DNA of 64,000 nucleotides from positions 27,952,418-28,016,417 of the forward strand of contig OZ026601.1 of NCBI GenBank assembly GCA_964020085.1, given 5' to 3'. Numbering within the stretch: position 1 is the stretch's first letter; each line of letters begins with the position of its first letter. The notes under the pieces were generated by a model. That model did not search any database, was not told the origin of the DNA, and saw nothing but the letters and a program-made list of their open reading frames with translations. The translations under genes and the position numbers were made by a program. Positions 35,001-47,341 of this stretch are shown here, one piece after another. The stretch comes from Micromussa lordhowensis (Eukaryota > Cnidaria > Anthozoa > Scleractinia > Lobophylliidae).

Positions 35001-35952
35001 TTTCATAAAACAAAACCTTCTCTCCTTGCGCCGTAATTTTCATTGGACGAATGAGATTCGAACCGTCAAATCCGTTAACGATCAGTATCGCTATTGTTAT
35101 TATATGCATACACGACTTTCACGGATATCTTCAGGAGAAAACAGATGTTGACATACTAACTTACTTCACTGCAGGATCAGCACCGCACTGCAGTAACCTT
35201 AACACGATTTCTGTTCGTGACGAGCGTGATGCCACGTGAAGCAGCGTGTCGCCATTTTCGCCAAAGCGTCCATTTATAACATCCACTATCGCCTTCGCTG
35301 GCGTCTCTCCCTCACTCTGTTGAACATCTTCACGTCCATTTTTAACCTCTGAACTAGCTGCTTGTTCATTTATACTGATTCTCGAGGGTTCTAAATTCTC
35401 GCTGAAATTTGAATCGGGTTTCGAAACGTCATTCACATTTAAATGACCATCATGTCGTTTACAATCACTAATAATGTTTGCTTCAGCGTCACTCTCTAAC
35501 AACTGATTATTTTCCTGGCCTGATATCCCAGACGTCCTAGTATCGTCCAAAGCTTGGTTTGTGTCTTGGGGTAAACAGGATCCACTAGTTCCTGACTCGC
35601 TTTTTCCAGAGGTTTTAACGCTCGCACCAAGAACTGAAGAAATCACTTCTATGTTGTCAGACACAATAGCACAGTAAAGTCGATTCCACAAGAGCTGTTC
35701 AGAGGAAACTGAAAAAGAAGTCAATTCCCTCCGTTTTAACCATGGTAAAATACATGGGAGATAATGTTAAAAGTAAAGCACTTAAATTTATTGATTCATA
35801 GTTCATGTAATAGCGTCTGCTGTAGCTTATGGACCGTGAATACCAAATAAACGTTTCATCTTCAAGTAGCACCTTATTTCCCCACCAATACCAAATGGCA
35901 AAATACCAGACTTACTTTGCTATACTTTGTCACTTACTGCTCTTAAATTAAT

Positions 35953-35997
<45 letters not shown>

Positions 35998-38900
35998 GAG
36001 TATTACAAGATAATTTGGTTTTATCAACTGAGTTGATAACGTGAATTGGCCACTGTAAAGAGATTCGAAAAGGTGACGTTTCGAGCGTTAGCGCTTCGTC
36101 GAAAAGAATTCGAATAGGAGCCGAGTTTTGTTTCCCCTTGACCCTCAATGTTCCCGAACATGAAGTCGAGGGGAACATTGACGGTCTCGGGACCAGTCAA
36201 GCAGTGTTTTTTTATACCTTCCAAAACTCAAAAACTGTGAAAAAATATTTGCTTGAGACCGGCTGGCACACGAATTTGCCGCGGCTTCAAGATGCACGAT
36301 CTGATCACGTGCAATTCGAAAGTTGTTGTTTCCCTGTGGAGTTAGTGAGTTTTGACTCATGACACGTGACACGTTCTCCTCTAATCGGAAAAGGTGTATT
36401 TGATGTGTTGAGAGGTAACACATAAACCATTTGAATACTTATGTGGCGACGAGGAGGGCTAAAACCCGCGGAAACTAACGTTTTTATGACCTCTCGGTCA
36501 CGCTGTTTCCCACTAAGTTACATTTAGGTCTCTACAAGCTTACCTTCTTGTCCATTACGCGACATGTCCACTGACTCAGCTTTTTTACTTTTAGCTTTCT
36601 TCCTTTTCGTTTTCTTCGACGTTTCCTGAGGCCTTGCTTGGAGCTGTACATCAGGCTCAGACTTTAAGCCAGGCTTATGTTCATCACTGTTTTCAGTATC
36701 ATTTCTTTGTTGCGAATTATTTTTCTTTGCTTCACTGCTGCTGTCGATAGTTTGACAGTCCTGCCACAATCGAACTTTATCATCCTCGTCAACCAAAGGC
36801 GAATTATCCGTTGTTTTCAACTCCATAAGGAGACCTTGTAGTCCTGCATCGCTCTCCTGCCCTATCACACAAACAAACAGAAAACATTTTTGTCAGTTTT
36901 GCCACTATTCTTTTGCCATCACAAGAGAGGAGGCAAAAATTGATCCGAAACGAGTAAGCTTATGTTTTCATATTGTACAACATCAGAAGAGACAAAAACG
37001 AGTTCGACTTGATTTCGACTACGGTGATTCTTTGAGTTATGGAATAACCTGTTTAAAGGGAAGTCGATCTTGTTTTATCCAAGTCTTTTTCCCAGAAACC
37101 AAGAAGAGTCACTGGCTATACAGTTTAGGAAGATATTTCTTCGGCTTTCTTCATTAAACTACAGCAGAGAGAGAGAGTAGACCGGGTTGAGCGAGGAAGA
37201 GCAAAGAAGTTTCAATAGAGAGAAACCCCCCCCCCCCAACCCTCCCCCCTTCCAATACGTATCGCCAAACAAAATGGCGTACCACTGTTTTGATTGTGGC
37301 TGACGTAACAACTTGAACTTCCGGATAAGTTATGGCTGCTTTATATTTGGAACTTTAAAAAAAAATAAAAAAAGTTTGAATTGGGAAAAGGCAAAAGATC
37401 GCTACAGCTAGTACACGATATTTAATGCTACTGAAAAAACAGTGACAACTAGGTGAGACTTACCCAGTAACTGGACACTGGATAGCTCCTGATGAACTCG
37501 TTTAACTTCTTTGAATGTTGGTCTCCTTGTTGGAAAAGGTATTGTTCTGATGCGAGAATCGTCTGTAAGAGGAAACAAAAATGCATTTAATATCACTGAG
37601 TCCTTGCTCCTACAGATTTCTAATTTGTTTTCATTCTTTACTACAGTAGTGCAGTTGCATACCTTTTTTTCAAAATTTGCTGTTAAAAATCTTAAATGAG
37701 CCAAGTGATTCTTTGACCTTACACCACATACCTTTCTTAAAGGGAGCCTTTTTCCCTCCAAAGAACATTGTTTTATTATAAGCAGGTGTCCTGATGAATA
37801 TCCTATCAGACTGTTCCACATGCTTTGACCACGCCTCAAGGAGATCCTGGACCTCCTATTGTGGAAACAACAACAAAAAGACAATGATAAACAATGATAC
37901 CTTAAGCACAGACTTTATTTCACATCCTGTCAGCCTTTTGAATGAAAAACTAGATTTGTTATACCAACACTCCAATGACACTCATTGTACTTCTAGAAGA
38001 GCAAAGTATTTAACTGACCTGTAACAGAGCAGCTTCATTGTGTCGTCTCAAACTTGCTCCTGCAGACCTAAATGATAAAGTTACGAGAATTAGTGACAGA
38101 CTTTGAGAAACTCTGAGACATACTTTGCATTGCATCTCCTCATGCGAGGTGTGTGGACACATGTACTAGCCTACTCAAAGTCTATGATGTTTTAAGGAAA
38201 AGTTTATGTCCGGCCGTGGGAGGCGCGGTGGCCTCATGGTTAGTGCACTCGACTCCGGAGCGAGCAGTCCGGGTTCGGGCCCTGGCCGGGAACAGTGTGT
38301 TGTGTTCTTGGGCAAGACACTTTACTCTCACAGTGCCTCTCTCCACCCAGGTGTATAAATGGGTACCTGCTATTTGTTGGGGAAACCTAACAAAATTGCG
38401 GGGGAGTGACCTGCGATGGACTAGCATCCCGTCCAGGGGAAGTAGAAATACTTCTAGCCACTTGATGCTACAGAAACCGGGATAAGCTCCGGCAGCTATG
38501 AGCCAGCCTTGGCTCGAAGGCTTCACTCACTTATGTCCGGCCACACAGATTATAGCGGTTTCTGCAGCATTAGGCAAGTAGGAGTAGTTCTACTCCCACT
38601 GGAATAAGGATGTTATGCTAATTTGCCAGTACCCATTTATTCCTATCAGTGGAGAGAGGTACTATGTCATGAGAGTAATTAAAGTATCTTGCCCAAAAAA
38701 CACAATGCAGTGACCCTGTGCCAGGGCTTCAACCCAGACAACGTGATCCAGAATCCAGTTTCCTAACTATAAAGGCCTGTTCAAACGCACTATACACCCA
38801 CTATACAACACTCGACTTTGTATGATCGACTTTGTATAGCGTTGTTGGGTAAGGTGTTCAAACGTACTATACACGGGCTAATTACAACCACTCTACAAGT

Positions 38901-41900
38901 ATGACGAAACAGAGAATTGTGGGTTAAGATTACCCATAGTTCCACGCCTGTGTGATTTCGTCGACTTCGACTGCGGATGCTCGCATGCAGTATAATGCTC
39001 TACAAGTCGAGTGGTGCGTTCAAACGAGCTCGACTTTGTAGAGTATCGCTTCAGTGATCGCGAAACAAAGGAAAAGTCGAGTGGTTGTCAAGTAGAAGTT
39101 TGACCAGTTTGAAACAAATCGCTATACACGATTAGACTTGTCGAATCATGTATAGTGGGTACTATACAAGGTGTTCAAACGCACTCGACTTTGTAGAGTA
39201 TACAAGTCGAATGTTTTATGGTATACAAAGTCGAGTGCGTTTGAACAGGCCTTAAGGCCACTGTGTCTTCTCTCCATGATATCGTAGGTGGAAATTATAT
39301 GTGTTCCATTCTCGTCCTTACTTTGGTTGTTTTCCACCTTGCTGCGAGTCTCTTGCTCCCTGTGCGGTTCCTCGCTTGGCTCTAACTGTGTATCGATGGA
39401 AAGTTTTGTGCGTCAAAACTTCTTTCCCACTGAACACTGCTCCAGCAAAGTGACCTCCTGCCGTCATCAATATAATCCAGTAACGATTCTTTGGTAAACT
39501 TGTAAACAGTGATAGTGTTTCTTCTGGTGTTGCTGGGATATTCTGTAAAGGCAAATAGAAGAATTTTGGTGAGTAGGTAGGTATGCAGGAAGACAGGCAA
39601 AGAGGCAGGCAGGCAGGCGTGTAAGCTAGGTAGATACCTTGACTGAGTACAACACACTGCGATAAACGGACAACACTTCTCCCTCTCCACTGACAAAATA
39701 AACCTTGGGGTGTTGTCGTCCAGTTGGACATGACTCATTTTTATCAGGTGTTTCAGGCAATAGACTATTGATCGATGGTTTACTGTCCTGATTAGACTCC
39801 AGAGTCAGGTCACCATCACTGTCTGTATCACTATCAGAACCAGAAATACTGGATACCTCACCTGGAGGGAAAGAAATTTTACAAAGATAATAAATAACTT
39901 GACAGAACAGATTGGTGTATAACTCAGTTATAAATTAGTTATAAATTATTGGAGCAGGTTTCAATCAAGTTTCAGAAGTAATCACTAGGTAATTACTTTG
40001 GTTTTAGTTTTGTTTTGTTTTTGGTTTAGCAGCTGATCTTTGATTTAGCAAAGATCAGCTGTGTAGTCTAATTGGTAGGTAATTGGTTTGGTTTTGGTTT
40101 TTACGACACTCAATTGAAAACCACTCTGATTCTATGATTCAGAATTAAATTAAATTATGTTATTTTTGGATTTGGCTAAGCATGATAGCTGAAGAATTAT
40201 CATTGCAAAGGTGTGTCATCTGCCAAGGTGAAGTAGAAAACACGGAAGCATTCCTTAATCTCATCTTGCTATCAGGCTGATACTGTTTCCAGTAATAATT
40301 ATGTTCTTGTACCAACATGTCTAAAACTTGATGTAATTCACGCTTTCACGATTTACAGTGCTTTGTAGCTCTTTCCTTAACAGAGTTGAAATCTTTTATT
40401 TTCTTCCTTGCTGTCTGTTATGAACCAAGAACCAAGTAATAGAATGAGCATCAATGATGCAATTACATTATCTGTGAGATAGTAAGCATTAAAGTTATTG
40501 GAGACAATTACCAAGCTCTAAATAAATACATAATTACCAGAAATAGTTTCCTCAAATGCATCCTCTGTCAGGGCTGGCTTGTCCAAGAGTCTTTGTTTCA
40601 AGTTGAATCTGTGCCAATCTAACTTAAAGTGCTCTCTCTGTAAAATTGAAACAAAGAAATTAGAATGTCCTTTCAATCAATAACATCCCTTATAATCAGC
40701 TAGTTACCTTAACAGTACAAATAAACCTTGTTGTTGTTGTTGTTGTTATGCTAGTCTTGACCATCAAGTTTTGATATTGGTCAGGGTCATTATGTTGAAT
40801 TGTGTTCTTGGATAATTACTCTCACAGTGCCTCTCTTCAAACAGCCGGGTGTTGTTAAATAGGCAACCAGAAAATGGTTAGCCAGGCAACCGAAGAAAAA
40901 TGGTGCTACAAGAATTTCATTAAGTATTTCCTAAAGCCAGCTTATGCTATGAAGCATGAAGCCAGATAGAAATTAAATTTTCATCAAACGTTTACTAAAA
41001 AATTTGTCACCGGCCACACTGAGCCATGATTGAGTAATTTGACTGTTACTACATTAGTTACCTGAATTTCTACAGACTCAAATACAACGTGGCAAACAGA
41101 ACAGCTCATTCCAGTCTTATCTCCAGCTTCAGGTACATGTGAATCTGTTTTTCAAAGATCAAACTGAATAACATTCATCTGCTCACCAGCAATTTTACTA
41201 TTAAATTAGCCACCATCCACACTGTAAAAAGATAGTACATACTTAGATTTCTGCACAATTAGCATAATGCATCCTTTTATGTCCAAGCCTCCAAAATAAT
41301 TTTCTTAAGTCGCAATCAGGCCAAACTGGCTGACACTGCCTGAACTTGAATAGCACAACTAGGAGTATGTTAATTCATTACCAAGATGGGCTCCTCACCT
41401 CATCAATCCCCATCCACAGTTGGTAAGATAATTTGGCCTGGTATTTAACAATCGTTCGACAAAGGCGAAGTGAATATTCACCAATATTCACGAGTCTTTG
41501 GTGAATGATTGTTTTAGTATAATTACTCAGGTGATTATAGAAATACCTAAACAAAAGATCAACCGCAAAATGCTAAATTTTATTTGTCATTGGCACACAT
41601 CAATCAACGACTTTGCGCACAGATCATACATCACATGATCAAACATCAAGTGTTTCTCACACGTTTTAAAATGTTCTGCCTCTAAAAAGGAGGAATTTTC
41701 TCAAATTTCGGTTTCAGTTTGTTACTGAAACCATTCTGTTAGATAAACAACGTAACTAAAGTGTTGTGAAAAATTAATACTTGTTATGATCTGCTCATGT
41801 ATATTGGCATAAACGACATTTTCACTTTGTTATATTTAGCACAATTTTCACAGCTAACCTTTGAAAAGTGTCACTCCGAACTTTGTGGCATGTTTGGTGT

Positions 41901-43676
41901 TTTTCAGAATAGCATTTTCTTTCATTAGATTAATTTCTTCTTCAGAGACATTGACAAAGCACGAGGTAGCCATTTTGAAAATTAGTCGGAGATGAATATA
42001 ATGGATTATGGTGCCATTCTTGACCAATGAGAGCATGCGAATTTCTAAAATCACCAGAGTAATTATACTAAATACCAGTAAGTAATATCAATATTCATAC
42101 TCTCCTATGATGAGAGACACTGTATATGTATGAACTTGGCCAACAATCAAAGCCAGACTGCTGACTGCAGAGTCCAGCGCACTAACCATTAGGCAATCAC
42201 ACTACTGCCTGTCTCGTAGTGAGTTAAACATTGACTGGCAAGGTGGCCTATTGGTTATTGTGGTGGACTTCGGATCAAGCGGTCTGTGATTGAACCACAG
42301 CCAGGGTTATCGTATAGATCGTTTTCACGTGACGTCATCGCTTTCTAAAATCCGAAACTAAAGAGCCACCAAAGTTTTTATCCTCATCGGGCATAAGAGA
42401 ACATATATTTATATCTCTTTACAATTTTACAGCTCAATAGCGTGCTTCGTCTGGAAATCAGAGCATTTTGAATTTCAGAGTTATGTCTGTGCGTGACACA
42501 AAGCTGCGATCGCATTTGTCGAAAAATATACACATACCTCATGATTTGTAGCCTTTTTAGAAGTTAGAGCATTAGGAAAAGTGCTTATGTAAATGCTTGT
42601 TTGTTAAGTCCAGATAATCAGTCGCCTAGATGGCCAAAGTAAGTTCCAGATGTTTAAACTTTTTTCCGGCCGCCATGTTGGTGCACATCTGACGTGCACC
42701 AACATGGCATTTCCATACTAAGCTCTGTAAATTTCTGCGAAACATTTCGACGAATATCTGCGGTTTGGGTAAACGCACAGTCCTAAAACTCAGAGAAGTG
42801 TCTTCTTTACGTATTTCCAATAAGATCACAATTTCTTGACTTGGTTTTCGATTTATTTTTTTATTGCGTGACAGTGAAAACGATCTATTGTGTTCTTGGG
42901 CAAGATGGGTACCTTCACAGTGCCTCTCCACCCAGGGCCGGGTTGTTCAAAGCTCCATTAAGCTAACCAAGAATAAGCGAGAATTTTGATTCCAGTTTAA
43001 ATTTGTATTTTTACAGTGAGGTTTTCTGTTTATATTGTTCGTCCTTCAGTTTTGAGCTTGAGCATGTCAAAGTACTCAAAAAATAAGAACAGAAAAACAT
43101 TTCTAAACAAGAAAAATTGATACTTTGGTTAACTTTTAGTCCTGGGTTAGCATTAACTAGCTTTTGAACAACGCTGCTCCGGGTGTAAAAATGGGTACAG
43201 TGAATTTAATGCTGGATGGGGGACTCTTCTAAGCTCTATGGTCTAGGATCCCATCCAGGGGGACAAGAAATACTCCAAGTCGTTTCAGGCTACGGACATG
43301 AGGGCGATAACAGCCACCCTGGTGAACCATTACATATATACAATCTCGAAGACAGACTTTACCACTTTACTTACAATGTACATATAAACAGTAAACGTTT
43401 TCCCTAAGGATGAGCTTGTACACATGTAATAATAGGCTTAATTAATAAGACATACTGATAAAACTGCTAATGTAGACAGAACCACCAACCAATTTGAACA
43501 ATACATTGTACATTACCTTTTTCGTGGTTGCTCTCTTTGTTCCATAACTTTAATTTTTCACCGTTGCATTTTCCATGGGCAAGATCTTTGGCGATAGTAC
43601 GAGCACCCCTCAAGAGATCGATAAATTCTTGGTCAAAAAGCGATACACAAGCTCTTGAATTAGATAAAGCTGCCAT
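32074..43676 (-). CDS. ANKZF1: ANKZF1 / VMS1, peptidyl-tRNA hydrolase of ribosome quality control
   Basis: Fifteen minus-strand exons: 43676-43517, 41144-41062, 40637-40538, 39861-39638, 39542-39322, 38067-38019, 37855-37732, 37562-37464, 36861-36544, 35708-35165, 34969-34858, 34105-34007, 33659-33579, 33335-33268, 32194-32074. Phases all agree; 800 residues. Domains: an N-terminal SLFDQEF segment; a C2H2 finger (C68, C71, H84, H90) followed by [12 protein letters not shown]; the VLRF1 release-factor domain (about 160-355) with [31 protein letters not shown] and the catalytic glutamine of GTAQG (Q250); an acidic/Lys-rich linker; an ankyrin repeat ([22 protein letters not shown], about 605-660); a charged coiled coil (679-738); the VCP-interacting motif R-x5-AA-x2-R (736-746); and a C-terminal zinc finger (CAWC, CCTAC). 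It cleaves peptidyl-tRNA on stalled 60S subunits and recruits p97/VCP, mainly in the cytosol and at mitochondria. Complete and apparently intact. Confidence 0.94.
32341..33051. mobile_element. TIR element with GGCCCCGTTTACACGG ends
   Basis: The left end CTAAGGCCCCGTTTACACGG, continuing GTCCGGACGAATTTTTGCAC, is mirrored with one or two changes at the right end (33051). The 711-bp interior is non-coding and also contains internal GTGTAAACAG and TGCACGG repeats. Sits in the last ANKZF1 intron. Confidence 0.8.
33719..33965 (+). mobile_element. tRNA-derived SINE (CTTGGGCAAGACAC family)
   Basis: B box GGTCCGGGTTCGAGCCC, then the central GTTCTTGGGCAAGACACTTT, CTCTCCACCCAGGTGTATAA and the tail GAAACCGGGATAAGCTCC. 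In an ANKZF1 intron. 5' head truncated. Confidence 0.8.
34196..34480. mobile_element. Foldback element, copy B (ANKZF1 intron)
   Basis: Same architecture as 24512-24815: CTCATTGGTCGATAGGTGTG on the left, then AAGCAATAGAGGACTTTTTC mirrored by the end at 34480, and TTGGGAGAATTCTCGAAAGT inside. Confidence 0.8.
38215..38530 (+). mobile_element. tRNA-derived SINE (CTTGGGCAAGACAC family), near full length
   Basis: Head GGCGCGGTGGCCTCATGGTT (A box), B box GGTTCGGGCCC, centre TTCTTGGGCAAGACACTTTA and TCTCCACCCAGGTGTATAAA, tail GAAACCGGGATAAGCTCCGG. The best-preserved copy here. Confidence 0.85.
38560..38769 (-). mobile_element. Old reversed copy of the CTTGGGCAAGACAC SINE
   Basis: Minus strand reads GTTTTTTGGGCAAGATACTT, then CCTCTCTCCACTGATAGG and AATAAATGGGTAC, about 30 bp from the plus-strand copy. 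Diverged. Confidence 0.65.
38773..39252. mobile_element. TIR element with TAA target duplication
   Basis: AGGCCTGTTCAAACGCACT at the left is exactly mirrored at the right (ends 39252), with TAA at 38770-38772 and again at 39253-39255. The 480-bp interior is full of CGACTTTGTA and TACAAGTCGA pieces. A 3-bp TAA duplication fits PIF/Harbinger-type transposition (inference). In an ANKZF1 intron. Confidence 0.85.
40790..40965 (+). mobile_element. Old fragment of the CTTGGGCAAGACAC SINE
   Basis: GTGTTCTTGGATAATTACTC, CACAGTGCCTCTCTTC, then CTATGAAGCATGAAGCC in the tail. Diverged, in an ANKZF1 intron. Confidence 0.5.
41438..42077. mobile_element. TIR element with CTGGTATTTA ends
   Basis: Right end reversed: CTGGTATTTAGTATAATTAC, then TCTGGTGATTTTAGAAATTC. 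On the left the same end is split: CTGGTATTTA at 41438, about 65 bp of another hairpin (ACAATCGTTCGAC to GAATGATTGT), then TTAGTATAATTACTCAGGTG. So a small hairpin appears inserted into one arm. Confidence 0.65.
42236..43335 (+). mobile_element. SINE interrupted by two nested TIR elements
   Basis: The SINE head (GGTGGCCTATTGGTTATTG, ATCAAGCGGTCTGTGATTG) stops at 42314. A 569-bp element with GATCGTTTTCAC ends (42317-42885), flanked by TA on both sides, follows. The SINE centre TTGTGTTCTTGGGCAAG resumes at 42888. At about 42937-43183 a second element with GTTGTTCAAAGCT / AGCTTTTGAACAAC ends splits it again, and the SINE tail (TGTAAAAATGGGTAC, CCCATCCAGGGGGAC) completes it. In ANKZF1 intron 1. 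Confidence 0.85.
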
Positions 43677-44139
43677 CTCGTCTGTTAACCAGCCAAATGG
43701 AAAAATTGTTTGCGCAATTGATCTTTTCCTATTTCAACTGTGAGCTATTACTAGAATGCATCCTGATTTTATATCAGCTCTTCTACTGAGTATTGCACCA
43801 CAATTTCGTCATTGTAGAATTTATAGGACACACGTAACCCAACCAGGCCTTTCAACAACGAATTTCCATTAAACTGCGTTTCAATTGTCCGTTTATCGCA
43901 GGTACCGACTGTAATTTGATGTATTTATCAAAATATGTTTTCTGTTTTTGAACTGAAACCAGATATTACACGTAATATCAATAGTGCATCAATAGTGAAG
44001 TTCGGCCGCCATCTTGAAAACGCTTTACTTTGTGGTTACCATTCTTAACCGTGTGGAACGAATGCGAGGCTACGAAAAGTTCCCGCGCGCAATCCCGCGC
44101 GCAAAAAGTCGACAGTCGCCAAGATAAACGAGACTACAC
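43677..44139. promoter_or_regulatory. ANKZF1: ANKZF1 upstream region
   Basis: Immediately upstream of the ANKZF1 ATG. Contains AATCCCGCGCGCAA-like GC-rich sequence near 44090 and GCCGCCATCTTG near 44007, resembling the YY1 site seen in many housekeeping promoters. No plus-strand gene was found to pair with it. Confidence 0.4.
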
Positions 44140-44142
44140 TAA

Positions 44143-44829
44143 GGCCCGGTCCAAACGCCGCTCCACTCATGTGCCGAACCAAACTTGATTAAGTTCGACT
44201 TCAGAGCGACTTTGGAGCGACGGCTGGTTCAGACGGCGTACTTGTGTTGAACTTAATTCGGGAAGCCGGTGATAAAAAATTTTCGGCAAGAAAATATGCG
44301 CTCTGAATTCAAGGACTCTGTCCAAATAGGAAAGCTGTGACTAACATTTCGCTGTTATAGCAATATTGAAGGTAGCTTATTCAAGGTTCAGTGTTCGTAT
44401 TTAGACAGGTTTTCTCCCGGTTAATTCGACTTGTTAAAGGGAAATCTCATAAGCTGGGATATTATCACGAAGAAAAAGCAAAAAAATGAATTTGCGCTAA
44501 AGAAACTCCCGTTTCTCATAAGTCGATTTGTTGTATCGAGCTTCATACATGACTGGTCACGCCACTCAATTTTGAGCCAATCACGAGTCCCGTTATATGA
44601 AAAATACATTACAGTAATTTATGCATTAGGTTCGGCACATGACAAGAGCGCCGTATGAATCAGCCGCCGCTCCAACGTCGCATAGTGCGACAGACCCTGC
44701 CGAATTTAATGTCGTTTGCCGCTCCAAATCTAACCTGCAGAACCAAACTGATTCAAACGCCGCTCTTCTGCCGTACTTAACCCATCAGTTAGGTTCGGCG
44801 CATGAATGGAGCGGCGTTTGGAACGGGCC
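44143..44829. mobile_element. TIR element with TAA target duplication
   Basis: GGCCCGGTCCAAACGCCGCT and TCATGTGCCGAACC at the left are mirrored with few changes at the right, ending CGGGCC at 44829. TAA occurs at 44140-44142 and 44830-44832. The 687-bp interior is non-coding. Same style as 38773-39252. Confidence 0.85.
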
Positions 44830-44832
44830 TAA

Positions 44833-45870
44833 GAATCGTCACTCGTAAGCTCCCAGTGTACGGGATACACCTTAAACACCAAGATAGAAATATTGAATAA
44901 AAAATTTCAGGGGAGCACAGAGGAAATTTGTTTACGACTGCTTTTCCGAGGCATGATGGAAGATCAACCCTGTATATGCGTAACTTATAAAACACCGTTA
45001 TAAAGTTTCTATGCACGGGACCACAAATAGACCCTTCCAAACACGAAAAGAAGTGGAAAATATGGCGCGACTATTTTTGACGCACTGCGAGGTGTTTGGA
45101 AATGTGCTAAAACACGTTTATGATGCTGCAATATATTAAAGGAGTTTTTGAGTCAAAGCTAACTCCTTGAAATGTTTCAGGCTTTTATTGCTTTTAGCAT
45201 TGACATTTTGTATCATTTAATTAAAATACCAAAAAATATGACTATATTGGAGACATGTTACATGTCTATCGTTTCCTTACTGTACATTTTTACCTGTTTA
45301 CATTGTGTTACTGATTTCTAAAAAACTCAGTCAGCTATTTGACCAAGAAAAGAAGACATTTTAAAATCTTAAGGTAATTCTTTTCTCGAGATACAAAGAT
45401 TGAAAGGTTTATAAATCACTTTTATAAAATGCTTTTTATTTCCTAACCCCTGGCCTGCTAAGATACATAGAATGAATTCATTCAATCCTTCTCTCCTTAG
45501 GTAATTCCCTTTATCAATACGGAACCTAAGGACCATTCGCACAGCAATTGCTACCAGCCCTTGCTGAAAAGGCACCGTGTCTCGATATATCGATGTAGGA
45601 CGCAAATCTAAAAATAGTAGTTGACTAAAAAGATGGAAAACATGACAATTGTAATGTAAAATGAGAAAGGAATAAGTACGGCCACTATTGGAGAAGATAT
45701 AGATTACATGAGAATGACAAACTTGAATTTCACCGCACTCATATTACTAACTTACTGGAAAATCCCCCATCCTTAGTTTTAGCCAGAAACGTTCCCGATT
45801 GATATATAAGAAATGAATTCATTGTTTCCTTCATTATTCAGTGGAATTTACTATCATGCTTTCATATTAT
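44833..45870. other. Intergenic, AT-rich
   Basis: Only a remnant related to the 2003-2147 element (about 45031-45115: AAACACG, CTATTTTTGACGC, GAGGTGTTTGGA) is recognised. No gene seen. Confidence 0.4.
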
Positions 45871-45876
45871 TTTATT
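45871..45876 (-). terminator. Poly(A) signal of the minus-strand galactosidase
   Basis: TTTATT on the plus strand gives AATAAA on the minus strand, 18 bases after the TGA stop. Confidence 0.55.
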
Positions 45877-45894
45877 CATACGGTTTAACGTAAT

Positions 45895-47220
45895 TCATGG
45901 CCAGGCTTTCAGAAGATCTATGGCTTGCTGTTTTGTCTTGGCATACCAGGGTAAAAAATCCCTGTATTTCGAGGTCCAGTCTTTTTGGAATTCAACTTCC
46001 CGGGTCATAATCTTCTCTCTAGCCATGGGTTGCACAGGTCCACTGATATCGGGCGTGTCTAAGAACTCGACAAAACAGTCCCCTGGGCTGATACAAGGAG
46101 CATTATCGAGCTCCAAAAGCACCAATTCGCTGTTCTCCTTACCAGGGAGCAGAGTGCTCGCTGGAACGAACAGGGTGACCTGGGGTCCAACAACGGGCCA
46201 GTAACGACCAATGTTAAATCCGTTAACGAAAGCTTGGCCCTAGAAAACAAAGAACAGTAACACGGTTTGTCAAAGATTTTCGAGACCAAGTAGCGCGAAG
46301 AGCTTGTTTTTTGGGCAAATCAATGGCAAAAGAAACTTTTAGATTTAATGCCCTGTTTGATGCCGACAACAAGCGACTCGAAAACTCCCCTTGCATGTAT
46401 AAGGCCCATACTAATGATAACAGCCAAGTTCCAACGATAAACTGCCCTAACCCCCAAACCCCACCCACACCCTATCACCCCGCGTCAAGGCATTAAGTCA
46501 AGTAAGTCGGCATAAAGTCCAAGGATGAAACAGAGAGCTAGCAGGAAGGTAGAGTGATCAGCAACAACGTTCTCCCTACACCTTGAACATATTGTCAAGC
46601 GTTTAGGTAAAGCGGAGAATATACAAAACCATCAACTTGGAAATCTTGTCTTCATATACAACAAATTCCTTGCGCTGTTAGAAATATGGGACTGGCTTTA
46701 AGAAATGAAACAAAAACCTTATCCACCTTAAATGTCTTACACAAACGTCTTTTCACCTTAACCCAGCCAGGAAGATTAAGAAAAGTGTCCTTAGGAATGC
46801 CATCTGGTGCTGGAGGAATGATCCCAAGGTAGAAAGTTGGAATTTGAATGGTATTCTTGTCGTTTTTAACCGCAGCATGCGGAGACTTCTTAATGCCCAC
46901 AACCAGGTCTAGGTGTAAGGGATACATCATCCAGTTTCTAAGGACGACATTGTCGAGGGTGACATCTCCGAGGATCCCTTTTGGGTCTTGTAAATGAGGC
47001 CCATAATTAATGCGACCCATGTTTTCCACCAGGATGTCCAAGATGGCACCGGCTTTAACTTTGATGGTGGCGTCGGTCTTGCCGCCCACACGAATCAGGG
47101 TTGCCTGGCGAACCTTTCAAACAAAACAAACAATGGAAACATAACCGTAAAATTCCGATTGTAGGGCTTCACAGGATTTGGGGAAACAGGGGAACACGAT
47201 CATGATCCCTTGTTCCCTAT

Positions 47221-47277
<57 letters not shown>

Positions 47278-47278
47278 T

Positions 47279-47341
<63 letters not shown>

